From an uncultured Haliea sp. (GTDB lineage: Bacteria; Pseudomonadota; Gammaproteobacteria; Pseudomonadales; Halieaceae): 64,000 nucleotides of DNA. Of the stretch, positions 1 through 8,216 are shown one piece after another. The first letter of the stretch is position 1, and each line of letters begins with the position of its first letter. A program made the position numbers and the translations under genes. The stretch covers positions 1-64,000 of the forward strand of contig CAJXUQ010000011.1 in NCBI GenBank assembly GCA_913061145.1, written 5' to 3'. The notes beneath the pieces were generated by a model that saw only the letters and a list, made by a program, of their open reading frames with translations, made no database searches and was not told the DNA's origin.

Positions 1-49
1 ACGAGATTTCTGCCTGTCTCGTGGGCTCGGAGATGTGTATAAGAGACAG
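1..49. other. Nextera sequencing adapter (contamination at contig end)
   Basis: Bases 1-7 match the end of the Illumina P7 primer, 8-15 match an eight-base i7 index as written in the primer (TTCTGCCT, which I recall as N703), and 16-49 match the Nextera transposase read-2 adapter ending in the 19-base mosaic end at 31-49. Translated forward it yields the MCIRDR peptide familiar as an adapter artefact. This is technical sequence, so the natural sequence begins at about base 50. Confidence 0.97.
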
Positions 50-178
50 GCGCGTATCCTCCAGGTGGCCCAGTATGCCTGCGTCAACCAGGCCGAGGAG
101 TGGAATGGAAATGTTGGACAAAATCGCGGGCCAGACGATTCGCCATATTTTGTGGTCCAGTGATGTTGCAGTAACCAT
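50..178 (-). CDS. MATE family efflux transporter, DinF-like, 5' fragment (partial)
   Basis: The minus strand from an ATG at 178 reads open for 43 codons until it meets the adapter at base 49. The peptide contains IWRIVWPAILSNIS followed by PLLGLVDAGILGHL, the typical first transmembrane helix of DinF/NorM-type MATE exporters (which use a sodium or proton gradient to extrude organic cations and drugs). Family members are about 440-460 residues, so about 90% of the gene is missing because the contig stops here, not because the gene is shown to be broken. It is divergent from the cox operon. Family assignment rests on one helix but the motif match is strong. Confidence 0.8.
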
Positions 179-479
179 ATCTAGCGCTCTGACGCCCGGT
201 AGCGCGGCCTGAACCGACGGCGGCCAAACCCTCACAAAATCAGCATCTTAGTATTTTTTGCTCAAGAGTTTCGCTATAATCGCCGCGGCTCGTGATGCGA
301 CACTTGGTCGCAGGGGCTTGAAAATTGGCTGGAACAAGCATCTATCTCATTCCTCCCTTCCCCTGATGAAGGGCTGCGGCCCCCGGTGCAAAGCGCCCGT
401 GGCCGCGGGAAAGGCGCGCTCTGAAGAGTGCTCGCAGGAACAGTGTAGTGCTCCACCGGCTGGGGGAGAGTTTGTGACA
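179..479. other. Intergenic region: divergent promoters and long cox leader
   Basis: No convincing gene. The stretch 179-257 should hold the promoter of the minus-strand MATE gene. A consensus -10 box for the cox operon lies at 275-280, and a perfect 6-bp hairpin with a 5-base loop at 296-312 would fall just inside the transcript. The remaining ~165 bases before coxB would form a leader of about 190 nt. An upstream extension of the coxB frame reaches 258 but lacks a start with a ribosome site and would place the signal peptide far inside the protein. Confidence 0.6.
252..280 (+). promoter_or_regulatory. Putative sigma-70 promoter of the cox operon
   Basis: A perfect -10 hexamer TATAAT sits at 275-280. 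The matching -35 position (252-257, TATTTT) is weak and lies in a T-rich run, so an activator or an A/T-rich upstream element may contribute. Predicted transcription start is about 287. Confidence 0.45.
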
Positions 480-1652
480 ATGAGGGAGACACGGGAAATG
501 TTGTTGAAGGCGAACAGACTGCGTGAGCTGGCGCTTGGTCCTGTGCTCATGCTGCTTAGCCTGGCCAGTGCCGGTGCTGCAGCGGCGGGTGACAAGGTTA
601 ACCAGGTGAATATGGCACCCGGCGCCACCGAAATCGGCCAGAGCATTTACGACCTGCACATGCTGATCTTCTGGATCTGCGTCATTATTGGCGCGTTGGT
701 TTTCGGGGTAATGTTCTACTCCATCTATTACCACCGCAAATCGCGCGGCGTGACGCCATCCACCTTCCATGAAAGCACCAAGGTGGAGATTGCCTGGACA
801 GTGGTTCCGTTCCTCATCCTTATCGGTATGGCGGTGCCCGCCACGTCGACCCTGCTGGACATCTACGATTTTGACGATGCTGAGATGGACGTCCTGATCA
901 CCGGATACCAGTGGAAGTGGAAGTACGAGTACCTCGACGAGAACGGCGAGAATGTCTCCTTCTTCAGCAACCTGCGCACCCCGCAGGGCGAAATCTACAA
1001 CACGGTGGAAAAGGGCGAACACTACCTCCTCGAAGTGGACGAGCCACTGGTGATCCCCGTGGATACCAAGGTACGTTTCCTGGTCACTGCCAACGACGTT
1101 ATCCACTCCTGGTGGGTGCCGGAGCTGGCTGTGAAGAAAGACGCCATTCCCGGTTTCATCAACGAAACCTGGACCAAAGCCAGCGTGGAAGGCATCTACC
1201 GCGGGCAGTGTGCCGAGTTGTGTGGCAAGGACCACGGCTTTATGCCGGTGGTGGTGAATGTGGTCAGCAAGGACGAGTACGCCGGCTGGCTGGAGACGAA
1301 GAAGGCCGAGGCCGCTGAAATTCGCGATCTGATGGCGCAAACCTTCACCCTGGACGAGTTGATGACCCGGGGCAAGGCGGTCTACGAGCGCAATTGCCTC
1401 GCCTGCCACGGCGCCAATGGTGAGGGCGGTGTGGGCACCGCCATCGCGGGCAGCGCTATCGCCACGGGCGATGTCAGTGGGCACCTGGAAATTGGTATCA
1501 ACGGTGTGCCGGGTTCTGCCATGCAGGCCTTCGGCGGCCAGATCAACGATGTGGAAATGGCGGCGGTGATCACGTATCAGCGCAATGCTTTTGGCAACAA
1601 TATGGGTGACCTGGTTCAGCCCATTGATGTGTACAACCACAAAAAAGGCTAA
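480..1652 (+). CDS. coxB: Cytochrome c oxidase subunit II with C-terminal cytochrome c domain
   Basis: Subunit II of a heme-copper terminal oxidase, which takes electrons from cytochrome c through CuA. From the chosen ATG the protein is 390 residues: signal peptide about 1-36, transmembrane helices about 58-83 and 103-126, aromatic stretch YQWKWKYEY at 143-151, and CuA ligands H209, C244, E246, C248, H252 and M255. A fused heme c domain follows with C306-L-A-C309-H310 and likely axial M348 (PGSAM). This fusion is the caa3-like layout. The start at 480 has GGGGGAGAG upstream; an ATG at 498 also fits. It heads a run of co-directional cox genes. Confidence 0.95.
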   Translation: MRETREMLLKANRLRELALGPVLMLLSLASAGAAAAGDKVNQVNMAPGATEIGQSIYDLHMLIFWICVIIGALVFGVMFYSIYYHRKSRGVTPSTFHESTKVEIAWTVVPFLILIGMAVPATSTLLDIYDFDDAEMDVLITGYQWKWKYEYLDENGENVSFFSNLRTPQGEIYNTVEKGEHYLLEVDEPLVIPVDTKVRFLVTANDVIHSWWVPELAVKKDAIPGFINETWTKASVEGIYRGQCAELCGKDHGFMPVVVNVVSKDEYAGWLETKKAEAAEIRDLMAQTFTLDELMTRGKAVYERNCLACHGANGEGGVGTAIAGSAIATGDVSGHLEIGINGVPGSAMQAFGGQINDVEMAAVITYQRNAFGNNMGDLVQPIDVYNHKKG

Positions 1653-1667
1653 TTGGAGGAGTTAACG

Positions 1668-3230
1668 ATGGGCGATCATCATCACGGTCCTGCCAAGGGC
1701 CTTAGCCGGTGGCTGTTCACCACCAACCACAAAGACATCGGAACCATGTACCTGTGGTTCTCGTTTTCCATGTTCATTCTGGGTGGCGCATTCGCCATGG
1801 TCATTCGCGCCGAGCTGTTCCAGCCCGGCATGCAACTGGTCAACCCCGCGTTCTTCAACCAGATGACCACGCTGCACGGTCTGGTGATGGTGTTTGGCGC
1901 CATCATGCCGTCCTTCGTTGGCCTCGCCAACTGGATGATACCGATGATGATCGGTGCGCCGGACATGGCGTTGCCGCGGATGAACAACTGGAGTTTCTGG
2001 ATCCTGCCGCCGGCGTTCCTGATTCTAGCGTCCACGCTGTTCATGGAAGGCGGTGCGCCCAACTTCGGCTGGACCTTCTACGCGCCGCTGTCGACCACCT
2101 ACGCGCCGCCGTCCGTCACCTACTTCATTTTCTCCATTCACGTGCTTGGGCTCTCGTCCATCATGGGCTCGATCAACATTATCGCTACCGTGATGAACAT
2201 GCGCGCCCCCGGCATGACCTACATGAAGATGCCGCTGTTCGTGTGGACCTGGCTGATCACGGCGTTCCTGCTGGTCGCAGTAATGCCGGTGCTCGCGGGC
2301 GCGGTCACCATGATGCTGATGGACATCCACTTCGGCACCAGCTTCTTCTCTGCCGCCGGTGGCGGTGACCCGGTGCTGTTCCAGCACATTTTCTGGTTCT
2401 TCGGGCACCCCGAGGTGTACATCATCATCCTGCCCGCGTTCGGCGTGGTCTCCCAGATCATCCCCACCTTCTCGCGCAAACCGCTGTTCGGCTACGACTC
2501 CATGGTCTACGCCACGGCTGCCATCGCCTTCCTGTCGTTCATCGTGTGGGCGCACCACATGTACACAGTGGGTATGCCGGTCGCCGGCGAGCTGTTCTTC
2601 ATGTACGCCACCATGCTGATCGCCGTGCCCACCGGGGTGAAGGTGTTCAACTGGGTGACGACCATGTGGCGCGGCGCCATGACCTTCGAGACCCCGATGC
2701 TGTTCTGCATGGGCTTCCTGGTGCTGTTTACCATCGGCGGTTTCACCGGCCTGATGCTGTCCATCGCACCGGCTGACTTCCAGTATCACGACAGCTACTT
2801 TGTGGTCGCCCACTTCCACTATGTGATGGTGGCTGGTGCCGTGTTCTCGATGAGCGCTGCGGTGTACTACTGGCTGCCCAAGTGGTGTGGCCGCATGTAC
2901 AACGAAACCATGGGCAAGACCCACTTCTGGATTTCGTTCGTGGGCTTCAACATCACGTTCTTCCCGCAGCATTTCGTCGGCCTGGCGGGCATGCCGCGGC
3001 GGATTCCGGACTATGCGCTGCAGTTTGCTGACTTCAACATGATGTCCAGCATCGGTGCCTTCATTTACGGCGCCTCGCAGATCCTGTTCCTGTACAACGT
3101 GATTGCGACGATTGTGGCCGGTAAACCCACCAGTGAAGCGAAAACCTGGGAAGGTGCCGAAGGCCTGGAGTGGACGGTTGCCACACCGGCGCCCTACCAC
3201 ACCTTTGAAACGCCGCCACAGGTACGCTAA
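1668..3230 (+). CDS. coxA: Cytochrome c oxidase subunit I
   Basis: Catalytic subunit, 520 residues, reducing oxygen at a heme a3-CuB centre and pumping protons in the inner membrane. Visible signatures are GHPEVY (CuB histidine cross-linked to tyrosine, with the glutamate typical of A1-type oxidases), WAHHMYT (two CuB histidines) and HFHYV (heme ligands), within about 12 membrane helices. The ATG at 1668 is preceded by TTGGAGGAG at 1654-1661, ideal spacing, so the frame opening at 1653 is not used. It lies 15 bases after coxB. Confidence 0.97.
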   Translation: MGDHHHGPAKGLSRWLFTTNHKDIGTMYLWFSFSMFILGGAFAMVIRAELFQPGMQLVNPAFFNQMTTLHGLVMVFGAIMPSFVGLANWMIPMMIGAPDMALPRMNNWSFWILPPAFLILASTLFMEGGAPNFGWTFYAPLSTTYAPPSVTYFIFSIHVLGLSSIMGSINIIATVMNMRAPGMTYMKMPLFVWTWLITAFLLVAVMPVLAGAVTMMLMDIHFGTSFFSAAGGGDPVLFQHIFWFFGHPEVYIIILPAFGVVSQIIPTFSRKPLFGYDSMVYATAAIAFLSFIVWAHHMYTVGMPVAGELFFMYATMLIAVPTGVKVFNWVTTMWRGAMTFETPMLFCMGFLVLFTIGGFTGLMLSIAPADFQYHDSYFVVAHFHYVMVAGAVFSMSAAVYYWLPKWCGRMYNETMGKTHFWISFVGFNITFFPQHFVGLAGMPRRIPDYALQFADFNMMSSIGAFIYGASQILFLYNVIATIVAGKPTSEAKTWEGAEGLEWTVATPAPYHTFETPPQVR

Positions 3231-3266
3231 ACGCCATCGTGTGTTGCTTGGATTGAGGAGGGGAGC

Positions 3267-3827
3267 ATGTTGAGAGTGAGTAGTAACCCGGTTGTCGACA
3301 CCGTCGTCAAGTTGGCGTCGACCGCTGTGATCATGTTTGCCTTTGTATTCGTGGTCATGGTGCCGCTGTACAACGTGCTTTGCGATGCCCTGGGCATCAA
3401 CGGCAAGACCAGCGGTGAAGCCTACACATCCGTGCAGGCCGGCGTGGACGAGTCCCGCACGGTGACCATCCAGTTTGTGGCCACCAACAACGAGGGCATG
3501 CCCTGGGACTTCGGCCCGTCGGTCACGATGATGAAGGTGCATCCAGGCGCCAGCAACGATACCGTGTTCCACGCGCGCAATCCGCTGCCCAAGGCCATGG
3601 TGGCCCAGGCTATCCCCAGCGTGTCGCCGTCCCGGGCCGCGGCGTATTTCCACAAAACCGAGTGCTTCTGCTTTAACCAGCAACCGCTGGATGGCGACAG
3701 CTCGGCGGAAATGCCGCTGCAGTTCATCATCGACCGCGACCTGCCCAGCGACATCCACACGATCACGCTGTCCTACACGATTTTTGACGTCACAGACATG
3801 GTGGGCGGCTCTATTGCTGCACGCTGA
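3267..3827 (+). CDS. ctaG: Cytochrome c oxidase assembly protein CtaG/Cox11
   Basis: Copper chaperone that delivers CuB to subunit I. The protein has 186 residues with one N-terminal transmembrane helix (about 15-37), the conserved cysteine after it (C39), and the copper-binding motif C133-F-C135-F followed by NQQ. Length and gene position between coxA and coxC are standard for Cox11. The start is fixed by GAGGAGGGG just upstream. Confidence 0.95.
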   Translation: MLRVSSNPVVDTVVKLASTAVIMFAFVFVVMVPLYNVLCDALGINGKTSGEAYTSVQAGVDESRTVTIQFVATNNEGMPWDFGPSVTMMKVHPGASNDTVFHARNPLPKAMVAQAIPSVSPSRAAAYFHKTECFCFNQQPLDGDSSAEMPLQFIIDRDLPSDIHTITLSYTIFDVTDMVGGSIAAR

Positions 3828-3851
3828 CACGCGGTCCGGGGGGGCCGCGTG
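3828..3851 (+). other. Intercistronic stem-loop between ctaG and coxC
   Basis: A 10-bp stem (3828-3837 paired with 3842-3851, one G-U wobble) closes a GGGG loop. It starts right after the ctaG stop and ends before the coxC ribosome site (GGAGAAAG). There is no T-tract, so it is more likely an mRNA-processing or stability hairpin, or a modest attenuator, than a full terminator. Confidence 0.55.
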
Positions 3852-3870
3852 ATTACAACGGAGAAAGACA

Positions 3871-4842
3871 ATGACAACCCAGAGTTCTACAGAGTACGAG
3901 AAGTATTACGTACCGGAAAAAAGCAAACTGGCGGTGTGCGCAACGATCGGCCTGATCCTCAGCACGTTCGGGGCCGCCAGTGTGATGAACGATATGACCT
4001 TTGGCGACGGCGCCACGACCGGCTCCTGGGGCATATTCTGGTTTGGCCTGTTCTTCTTTTCAGCAACGCTGTTCGGCTGGTTCCGTATGGCGATCAAGGA
4101 AAATCTGGCCGGCCTGAACAGCGCGCAGCTGAAAAAGTCCTACGTGCTGGGCATGTTTTGGTTCATCTTTTCCGAGGTGATGTTCTTCCTCGCCTTTTTC
4201 GGCGCGCTGTTCTACGTGCGCACCCTGGTCGGCCCCTGGCTGGCTGGTGAGGGCGAAGGCGGCCGTATGAATCACCTGCTCTGGGAAGGCTTTGAAAACC
4301 AGTGGCCCATGCCGCTGACCCCGCAGGAAGCGGTGGGCGGTGTCGCCAACCAGCCGATCGCCAATATGGGAACCTTCGAAAGCTACGAAAAGAGCATGGC
4401 GTTTGGCGAAGCGGCCGCGTGGTATCTCTGGCTGCCGCTGTGGAACACCATCGTCCTGTTGTCTTCCAGCTTCACAGTGCACATTGCGCACATGGGGCTG
4501 CTTGACGGCAACAAGCGCAAGTTCAATATCTGGCTGGGTATCACGGTCGCCCTGGGCATGCTGTTCGTCGCCCTGCAGGCACTTGAGTACTACGAGGCCT
4601 ATGCGCATTTCGGCCTGACCCTGAATTCCGGGATTTACGGCTCCACGTTCTTCATGCTGACCGGCTTCCACGGTTTCCACGTCATCATGGGCATGACCAT
4701 GCTGCTGATCCAGTGGCTGCGCTCAGTACGGGGCGGTCATTTCACCGCCGATGATCACTTTGGCTTCGAGGCATCCAGTTGGTACTGGCACTTTGTGGAC
4801 GTGGTCTGGGTATTCCTGTTCCTGTTCGTGTACATCCTGTAG
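3871..4842 (+). CDS. coxC: Cytochrome c oxidase subunit III
   Basis: Structural subunit III, 323 residues, with about seven membrane helices. Family signatures include the FWFIFSEVMFF segment (with the membrane glutamate) and the C-terminal FHGFHVIMG...SWYWHFVDVVWVFLF region. The loop after helix 2 (about residues 120-180) is longer than in mitochondrial subunits but usual in Pseudomonas-type enzymes. The ATG has GGAGAAAG upstream. It is the last structural oxidase gene and is convergent with the small DUF2909 gene. Confidence 0.95.
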   Translation: MTTQSSTEYEKYYVPEKSKLAVCATIGLILSTFGAASVMNDMTFGDGATTGSWGIFWFGLFFFSATLFGWFRMAIKENLAGLNSAQLKKSYVLGMFWFIFSEVMFFLAFFGALFYVRTLVGPWLAGEGEGGRMNHLLWEGFENQWPMPLTPQEAVGGVANQPIANMGTFESYEKSMAFGEAAAWYLWLPLWNTIVLLSSSFTVHIAHMGLLDGNKRKFNIWLGITVALGMLFVALQALEYYEAYAHFGLTLNSGIYGSTFFMLTGFHGFHVIMGMTMLLIQWLRSVRGGHFTADDHFGFEASSWYWHFVDVVWVFLFLFVYIL

Positions 4843-4847
4843 GGTTT

Positions 4848-5102
4848 CTACTCCCTGCGCTCCTCCGCCTGGGCGGCCGGACGAGGTCCGGCATCCCAGG
4901 GGTTGCGGTGTCCCAGCTTGCCGGTGGCAACGCCAAAGATTACGAGGCCTGCAAGGGTCAGTGCAAGCGTCAGGCGCACACCCAGGGAATGGAAGGTCCG
5001 GCGGCTGTTTTTGTCGCCCTGATCGACCATCAGGAAGTAGAACCCGCTGCCCAGGCTGGCCAGCAGCGCCAGCATCAATCCGATGATCATCAACTTCAAC
5101 AA
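4848..5102 (-). CDS. DUF2909 twin-transmembrane protein
   Basis: Small inner-membrane protein, 84 residues, with two predicted helices (about 3-26 and 40-60) joined by a short basic loop; the function of the family is unknown. It starts with TTG at 5102: AAAGGAGCAGGACA puts a good ribosome site seven bases upstream, whereas the in-frame ATG at 5090 would clip the first helix. A minus-strand DUF2909 gene between coxC and SURF1 is also found in Pseudomonas cox loci, suggesting a link with oxidase assembly (inference). Only five bases separate it from coxC. Confidence 0.8.
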   Translation of the reverse strand: MLKLMIIGLMLALLASLGSGFYFLMVDQGDKNSRRTFHSLGVRLTLALTLAGLVIFGVATGKLGHRNPWDAGPRPAAQAEERRE

Positions 5103-5194
5103 TGTCCTGCTCCTTTCCGGAAACGCAGCAGTATAAACCAGCGGCCGGTACAGCTGGTGAATACAGCGCTACATTAACTGAACGGGGTTGAGGC

Positions 5195-5944
5195 ATGGCT
5201 GCATTGAAACTGGACCTCGAGTGGCGCATCACGCTGTTCACGGCGCTGCTGTTTCCCGCCCTCGTGATGCTGGGCTTCTGGCAGCTGGAGCGCGCTGAAG
5301 AGAAGCGCGCGCTGGAGTCCCGCTGGGCGCAGCGCCAGAGTGAAGCACCGGTCGAGCTCCAGCAACTTGCCGCGGAGCCTGTGGAAACACTGGCCTACCG
5401 ACGGGTGTTGCTGCGCGGCGAGTTTCTCCCCGACCACTATCTGCTGCTGGACAACCGGATGCATCGGGGTCGTTTCGGCAATGAGGTCCTGGGCCTGTTT
5501 CGCCTCGCCGACACCCGGCAGCTGGCATTGGTCAACCGTGGCTGGGTGCCCAGTGATCCGGCGCGCCTGAGCCTGCCCGAAGTGCCCGAACCGCGTGGCG
5601 TCACCCGCGTGACGGGGCACCTCTACGTGTCACCCGGTACGCCCTACCTGCTGGCGGAGCAGCAGTTGTCACCGCCTTGGCCGGTGCGCATACAGGCGGT
5701 CGATATGCAGGCGCTGCAACCCCTGGTGGCGGAGCTTGGCGACGCCGGGTTGTACCCCTGGATGGTGCGCATCGACCCCAATACTCCGTCGGCCCTCGTC
5801 GCCGACTGGCCGGTGGTGAATGCCAGCCCGGAAAAGCACCAGGGTTACGCCCTGCAGTGGTTTACCATGGCCGCCGTTTTGTTGATCTTTTTCCTGCTGC
5901 GCAGCTCGAACCTGTGGCGGCTTATCACGCGAAGAGAGGATTGA
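5195..5944 (+). CDS. SURF1-family cytochrome oxidase assembly protein
   Basis: SURF1/Shy1 proteins assist insertion of heme a into subunit I. The 249-residue protein has the expected architecture: an N-terminal membrane helix (about 10-30, ending FWQLERAEEKR), a periplasmic domain with LVNRGWVP, and a C-terminal helix (about 222-241, preceded by GYALQWFTMA). Conserved N-terminal FWQL and C-terminal ALQWF signatures are present. It lies four bases before the next gene, indicating cotranscription. Confidence 0.92.
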   Translation: MAALKLDLEWRITLFTALLFPALVMLGFWQLERAEEKRALESRWAQRQSEAPVELQQLAAEPVETLAYRRVLLRGEFLPDHYLLLDNRMHRGRFGNEVLGLFRLADTRQLALVNRGWVPSDPARLSLPEVPEPRGVTRVTGHLYVSPGTPYLLAEQQLSPPWPVRIQAVDMQALQPLVAELGDAGLYPWMVRIDPNTPSALVADWPVVNASPEKHQGYALQWFTMAAVLLIFFLLRSSNLWRLITRRED

Positions 5945-5947
5945 TTC

Positions 5948-6610
5948 ATGCAGGAGCCCGCGCCGGGAGTGAATAACAGCCGTCTGGTCATCCTGCTCAT
6001 CGCCGGTATTCCAGTCATCATGGTGCTCGCCGCAACCTGGCTCTGGTGGTTTGTCATCCGTGGTGACCTCGACCTGGTAGAAATCCTCGGTACAGCCAAT
6101 CGCGGTGACTTGCTGGACCCGCCGCGCCCGCTGGCGGAAGCAGGGCTGCTTTCACCCACCGGTGCGGCCCTGCCCTGGAGCAACGTCGACCACCAGTGGA
6201 CGCTGCTGGTCACCCACCAGGGGGACCGCTGTGGCGCGCCCTGTGAGCAGAAGCTCTACCTGACACGGCAGATTCATCTGGCGCTGGGCAAGGAATTTCC
6301 CCGGGTGCGGCGGATGCTGATCAGCGACCGTGCGCCGTCAGATACCGGCATGTCGGTGGCCGAGCTGTCCGACGGCAAGCCGGCCCCCGCGGACTTTTCC
6401 GCGTTGCTGGCGTCGGAGCACGGCAGTGTGGCGGTGGCACGCATGGACGTCGCGGCCTGGCCGGCGTTGTTTCCGGAAACGCTGACTTCGCAAGACGTCT
6501 GGTACCTGGTAGACCCTGCTGGCTGGGTCATGATGACGTATGATAGCGCCGACAGTTATAAAGACGTGATCTCTGATCTCAAATTCCTGCTGAAGAACTC
6601 CGGGGACTGA
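5948..6610 (+). CDS. Membrane-anchored Sco-like accessory protein of the cox cluster
   Basis: Protein of 220 residues with a single N-terminal anchor (about 12-36) and a periplasmic domain. It corresponds by position to the uncharacterised Pseudomonas protein between SURF1 and COX15. The domain contains WTLLVTHQGDRCGAPCEQ: the C-x3-C spacing is that of the copper site of Sco proteins, and the C-terminus (DVWYLVDPAGWVMMTY) resembles the end of a thioredoxin fold. I infer a divergent Sco/thioredoxin-like factor for copper or redox handling of the oxidase. No function is proven. Confidence 0.65.
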   Translation: MQEPAPGVNNSRLVILLIAGIPVIMVLAATWLWWFVIRGDLDLVEILGTANRGDLLDPPRPLAEAGLLSPTGAALPWSNVDHQWTLLVTHQGDRCGAPCEQKLYLTRQIHLALGKEFPRVRRMLISDRAPSDTGMSVAELSDGKPAPADFSALLASEHGSVAVARMDVAAWPALFPETLTSQDVWYLVDPAGWVMMTYDSADSYKDVISDLKFLLKNSGD

Positions 6611-6619
6611 ACGAGCCCA

Positions 6620-7519
6620 ATGACTGATATGGCCGCTACAGCCAAAGCCACCTGGCGCGACTACAAGGAGCTGACCAAGCCCAATGTCGTGCTGTTGATG
6701 ATCCTGACGTCGGTGATCGGCATGTTCATGGCCGTGCCCGGCATGGTGCCGCTGGATGCCCTGATCCTCGGCAACCTCGGTATTGCGCTGTGTGCGGGCG
6801 CTGCGGCAGCGGTAAATCACCTGGTTGACCAGCGTGTAGACCAGCGCATGGCCCGCACCAGCAAGCGGCCCATTGCCCAGGGTCGCGTCGGTACGCTGCA
6901 GGCGGCGGTTTTCGCCGCGGTGCTGGGTGGTGCGGGCATGGCCATCCTGCTCATCTGGATCAATGCGCTCACCGCCTGGCTGACCTTTGCCTCCCTGGTG
7001 GGCTACGCCTTCATCTATACCCTGTTTCTGAAGCGTGCCACGCCACAGAATATTGTCATCGGTGGCCTTGCCGGTGCCGCACCGCCGCTGCTGGGCTGGA
7101 CCGCCGTGACTGGCGAGATTCACGGCCACGCGCTACTGCTGGTGTTGATCATCTTTGCCTGGACACCGCCCCATTTCTGGGCGCTGGCGATTCATCGCAA
7201 GGAGGAGTACGCGGCGGTGGACATTCCCATGCTCCCCGTGACCCACGGTGATGCCTTCACGCGCCTGCATATTCTGCTCTACACCGTGCTCATGTTCCTG
7301 ATCACACTGCTGCCCTTCGTCACCCGTATGAGCGGCCCGCTATACCTGCTGGGTGCCGTCGTGCTGGGCGGCGGCTTTCTCTATTGGGCCATAGAGCTCA
7401 TGCGCAACCGCAATCCCGCCGCGCCGATGGAGACGTTCAAGTATTCGATCATCTACCTGATGGCCTTGTTCGTGATCATGTTAATCGATCACTATGTTTT
7501 CCCGATGACTGCAGCCTGA
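6620..7519 (+). CDS. ctaB: Protoheme IX farnesyltransferase (heme O synthase)
   Basis: Integral membrane UbiA-family enzyme of 299 residues that transfers a farnesyl group to protoheme IX, making heme O. Signatures are [19 protein letters not shown] (the N-x3-D-x3-D prenyl-diphosphate site) and the second site in a loop with [12 protein letters not shown]. It follows the Sco-like gene by nine bases. In related clusters ctaA (heme A synthase) sits just before this gene; it is absent here. Confidence 0.95.
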   Translation: MTDMAATAKATWRDYKELTKPNVVLLMILTSVIGMFMAVPGMVPLDALILGNLGIALCAGAAAAVNHLVDQRVDQRMARTSKRPIAQGRVGTLQAAVFAAVLGGAGMAILLIWINALTAWLTFASLVGYAFIYTLFLKRATPQNIVIGGLAGAAPPLLGWTAVTGEIHGHALLLVLIIFAWTPPHFWALAIHRKEEYAAVDIPMLPVTHGDAFTRLHILLYTVLMFLITLLPFVTRMSGPLYLLGAVVLGGGFLYWAIELMRNRNPAAPMETFKYSIIYLMALFVIMLIDHYVFPMTAA

Positions 7520-7532
7520 GGACCAAGCCACC

Positions 7533-8195
7533 ATGAGCGACAGCAAGACACCCAGCCAGAGCCGCGGCATTCGCTGGACCGTTATCGGGGTTCTGGTGTT
7601 CATTCTGGTGATCGTTGCCGGTTTCGTGAACCGCATCAACCAGCCGCGCGTGATGACGGCTGCCGACATGCAGGCGAACGGGGCATTCCTGCTGCAAACC
7701 CCGCGCGACATGGGTGACTTTGAGCTGATAGACCACCGCGGCCAGCCTTTTGTGCCGGCCAGCCTCGAGGGCCAGTGGACGCTGATTTTCTTCGGTTTCA
7801 CCTATTGCCCCGACATCTGCCCCACGACCATGGCGTTCCTCGACCAGTTTGTGCAAGCCCTGGAGGGGACTGAAGTGGAAGACACCCGGGTGGTGATGGT
7901 CTCCGTCGACCCGGCGCGCGATTCCGTGGAGCAATTGGCCAGCTACGTGCCCTTCTTCAACTCCGAGTTTCTCGGCGTGACCGGTGAGTTCCTCGACATT
8001 CACCGGTTTGCCACCGCCCTGAACACGCCCTTCCGCAAGGTGCCGGGGCAGGATGAGAATTACCTCGTCGACCACAGCGCCAACGTGGTACTGATCAACC
8101 CCCGCGGCGACTACCACGCGTTCTTCAAGGCACCGCTGGATCTGGCAAAAATGAAGCTGACCTACCGGTCAATCCGGGTTCTCTGGGACCATTGA
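7533..8195 (+). CDS. SCO1/SenC family copper chaperone
   Basis: Periplasmic, membrane-anchored thioredoxin-fold protein (220 residues) that helps build the CuA centre. One N-terminal helix (about 12-33) is followed by the copper motif FTYCPDICPTT (C-x3-C) and a later histidine in VDHSANV, the three expected ligands. It is the last gene of the cox cluster, 13 bases after ctaB and 21 bases before polA. Confidence 0.94.
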   Translation: MSDSKTPSQSRGIRWTVIGVLVFILVIVAGFVNRINQPRVMTAADMQANGAFLLQTPRDMGDFELIDHRGQPFVPASLEGQWTLIFFGFTYCPDICPTTMAFLDQFVQALEGTEVEDTRVVMVSVDPARDSVEQLASYVPFFNSEFLGVTGEFLDIHRFATALNTPFRKVPGQDENYLVDHSANVVLINPRGDYHAFFKAPLDLAKMKLTYRSIRVLWDH

Positions 8196-8216
8196 TCCGC
8201 ATCACGGGAGGCCCTC

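Noticed and set aside
21-212. Open frame of 63 codons beginning MGSEMCIRDR
   Set aside because: Its start lies in the Nextera adapter; the MCIRDR peptide is an adapter artefact, and the opposite strand encodes the MATE stub.
342-1640. 432-codon minus-strand open frame opposite coxB
   Set aside because: Shadow frame; the plus strand has complete CuA and heme c motifs.
2025-3830. 601-codon minus-strand open frame opposite coxA and ctaG
   Set aside because: Histidine/arginine/glycine-rich shadow of conserved plus-strand genes in GC-rich DNA; no domain, no ribosome site.
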